In this document: positions 62,662 to 64,000 of the stretch, one piece after another
Numbering within the stretch: position 1 is the first letter of the stretch
How the letters are laid out: every line of letters starts with the position of its first letter
From: Clostridiales bacterium
Lineage (GTDB): Bacteria; Bacillota; Clostridia; Clostridiales; Clostridiaceae
NCBI GenBank assembly: GCA_012519845.1
Contig: JAAYPK010000119.1
Location: 1 to 64,000, forward strand
Direction: 5' to 3'
Length of the DNA stretch: 64,000 nt
The notes under the pieces: generated by a model
The model's input: only the letters and a program-made list of their open reading frames with translations
What the model was told of the DNA's origin: nothing
Database searches by the model: none
Made by a program: the position numbers and the translations under genes

Positions 62662-62787
62662 TTATTCTAAAGTTGCAACTGCAAGCTTTTTATTAGGAGC
62701 ATCCAACTTATCTATTACCTTTGCTCCCAACCATCTCTGTCCTGATATTTTAATATTATATTTCCTAATTGTAAAAATAATTGTTTA
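62662..62787 (-). pseudogene. Minus-strand C-terminal fragment
   Basis: An open frame I-R-K-Y-N-I-K-I-S-G-Q-R-W-L-G-A-K-V-I-D-K-L-D-A-P-N-K-K-L-A-V-A-T-L-E, closed by a stop and with a stop before it, looks like the end of a real protein rather than chance. No start, no family assigned. Confidence 0.3.
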
Positions 62788-62804
62788 TATGAGAGGTAAG
62801 AATA

Positions 62805-63371
62805 ATGAAAACAGTAAAAGAAATGAGAATTGAAACAGATAGATTAATAATTAGACCTTTTATTCAGAATGATTTAGTAGAGTGTTATGAATTAATGCAA
62901 GATGAAGAATTATTCAATTACTTGGATTGGAAAGTTACATCTATTGAGGCATTCAAAGGAACATTTAAGTGGTGGATTGATTTATATGAAACTACTTATG
63001 ATGGCGATTTTAAATATAATTTTGCGGTTTTTTTAAAGGATAACAATAAATTTATTGGTTGGGGTGGTTTTGGTGTTATTGACTGCTTTTATCCTGATAA
63101 AGAAATATACTATTTAATTGGAAGGGAGTATTGGGGAAAAGGATATGCTACTGAAATGATGAATGCTTTAATAGATTATTATTTCAATACAATAGGAATT
63201 AATAAAATTATTGCTTTAGCAAAACCCGAAAATATTGCGTCAAATAGAGTAATACAAAAATTAGGATTCAAGTTTCAATATTTTGTTAATGGATTACCAA
63301 AAGAATTTGATTTTTATAATGGAGAGCCTTATTATTCCCTAACTAAAGAGGAATATTTACAAAAAATATAA
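62805..63371 (+). CDS. GNAT-family N-acetyltransferase (RimJ/L-like)
   Basis: 188 aa. Start R-I-E-T-D-R-L-I-I-R-P-F then G-R-E-Y-W-G-K-G-Y-A-T-E acetyl-CoA loop and A-S-N-R-V-I-Q-K-L-G-F-K, the full RimJ/RimL-type pattern (Acetyltransf_3). SD GAGAGG. Substrate could be a ribosomal protein or small molecule; not readable. Confidence 0.9.
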   Translation: MKTVKEMRIETDRLIIRPFIQNDLVECYELMQDEELFNYLDWKVTSIEAFKGTFKWWIDLYETTYDGDFKYNFAVFLKDNNKFIGWGGFGVIDCFYPDKEIYYLIGREYWGKGYATEMMNALIDYYFNTIGINKIIALAKPENIASNRVIQKLGFKFQYFVNGLPKEFDFYNGEPYYSLTKEEYLQKI

Positions 63372-63431
63372 TATCAATAGTTCTCTATTTACAGATAATA
63401 AGCTAATTATAGCATAAGCCTATCTACTAAA

Positions 63432-63470
63432 AGGAGGGTACTGAAAACATAGATTTTTCAGTACCCTCCT
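63432..63470. terminator. Terminator between convergent genes
   Basis: AGGAGGGTACTGAAAA pairs perfectly with TTTTCAGTACCCTCCT over a 7-nt loop. Confidence 0.85.
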
Positions 63471-63484
63471 ATATTAATTAAGCT

Positions 63485-63961
63485 CTATTTTTTCTTTACT
63501 GGAATCCAAATTTCACTATAGTAATTTTCATCTAAAATCCCCTTTTCATAGTTACTTGGATCACTGTACATTTCTATATTATATCCTGCTGCAATTTCAT
63601 AATCTCTACAGTTTGGTAACCATTCTGAAAATATTTTCTTATTAACTTCTTGAATTGCTGGTGCTGTAGGTCCATAGCAAGGGAAAACAGCCCAAGTAAA
63701 CTTAGGAATAGTTTTAACTATATATCCTTCCAAAGCTTCCTTCTCTTTAGTATAATCATCAGCAATAAGGTATTCAAATTCATTACCACTCATTTCCTCA
63801 TCAATGTTGATACCATACATTCCGCATATATCCTTTGTCTTTCCTTGTGAAATATGCTCATTCCAAAATGAAGGTACCTCCATAAATGCTGAATCATATT
63901 TGAATTTCTTATATGCTCCTACAACCTTAAACTCATCCTTCTCAACTATTTTATAGTCCAT
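63485..63961 (-). CDS. Stand-alone GyrI-like effector-binding protein
   Basis: About 158 aa; ATG 63961 follows GGTGG. A duplicated beta-alpha-beta-beta fold with E-K-D-E-F-K-V-V-G at the start, T-I-P-K-F-T-W-A-V-F-P-C-Y-G near the middle and A-A-G-Y-N-I-E-M-Y near the end. It matches the ligand domain of AraC/MerR-type regulators without DNA-binding part. Stand-alone forms bind or hydrolyse small molecules. Last gene of the window. Confidence 0.85.
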   Translation of the reverse strand: MDYKIVEKDEFKVVGAYKKFKYDSAFMEVPSFWNEHISQGKTKDICGMYGINIDEEMSGNEFEYLIADDYTKEKEALEGYIVKTIPKFTWAVFPCYGPTAPAIQEVNKKIFSEWLPNCRDYEIAAGYNIEMYSDPSNYEKGILDENYYSEIWIPVKKK

Positions 63962-64000
63962 AATATATCCACCTTCCAACGAAAATTTGATTTTAAGGGC

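Noticed and set aside
62639-62833. 64-codon + strand ORF between the HXXEE and GNAT genes.
   Set aside because: TTG start with no SD, overlaps the GNAT start, and the opposite strand shows a better protein-like frame.

Overview
The window looks like chromosomal DNA of a low-GC, spore-forming-type Firmicute, most likely Clostridium sensu stricto. The base composition is very AT-rich and the Shine-Dalgarno sites are strong AGGAGG-type sites. The gene content also fits: DUF1847, FliB, DUF434, the YvrJ/DUF1659/DUF2922 set, a CYP152-type P450, an M-box before mgtA and many PadR/MerR regulators. No rRNA, tRNA, CRISPR array, integrase or intact insertion sequence was seen.

Layout. 0-5 kb: a TipAS-type MerR regulator, then an ABC exporter operon (FtsX permease, ATPase, response regulator) with no histidine kinase. 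5-14 kb: a cell-surface protein, a frameshifted MFS/LuxR membrane regulator, a GNAT-nucleoside phosphorylase fusion, and a three-gene ydjI-ydjG-ydjH-like envelope operon lacking pspA. 14-18 kb: a MetNIQ-type importer whose operon ends in an FAD 2-hydroxyacid dehydrogenase. 18-32 kb: PhzF, an ICMT-like methyltransferase, a surface metallophosphoesterase, DUF434, FliB, a PadR/HAAS operon, an amidase, and a divergent sigma-like factor/YvrJ/DUF1659/DUF2922 operon. 32-35 kb: a rhomboid protease and an M50 protease; beside them lie two related small-RNA-like units with identically spaced direct-repeat promoters.

35-56 kb is an accessory zone: many single-gene units (GNATs, NUDIX, methyltransferase, NTF2-like, TIM barrel) mixed with broken genes. 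It holds three copies, plus one split copy, of a small module: a structured leader, a 40-53 aa basic/hydrophobic ORF, and a convergent antisense promoter and terminator, resembling type I toxin-antitoxin loci. The same stretch has a very large calcium-repeat metalloprotease, a MerR-controlled heterodimeric ABC exporter with a textbook 19-bp-spacer promoter, and a P450 peroxygenase.

56-64 kb: mgtA under an M-box Mg2+ riboswitch, with an intervening 60-codon ORF starting M-E-P-E; a class III nucleotidyl-cyclase-like protein; a zeta-type kinase with a 54 aa partner (toxin-antitoxin-like); an autoregulated PadR/HXXEE pair; a GNAT; and a GyrI-like protein.

Most exciting candidates: the repeated small-ORF/antisense modules, the paired C-rich-loop small RNAs at 33.1 and 34.4 kb, the sigma/YvrJ cluster with a repeated hairpin before its genes, the M-box plus acidic leader ORF, and the orphan cyclase beside the zeta-type pair. 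All calls come from reading sequence and translations; no database search was run.
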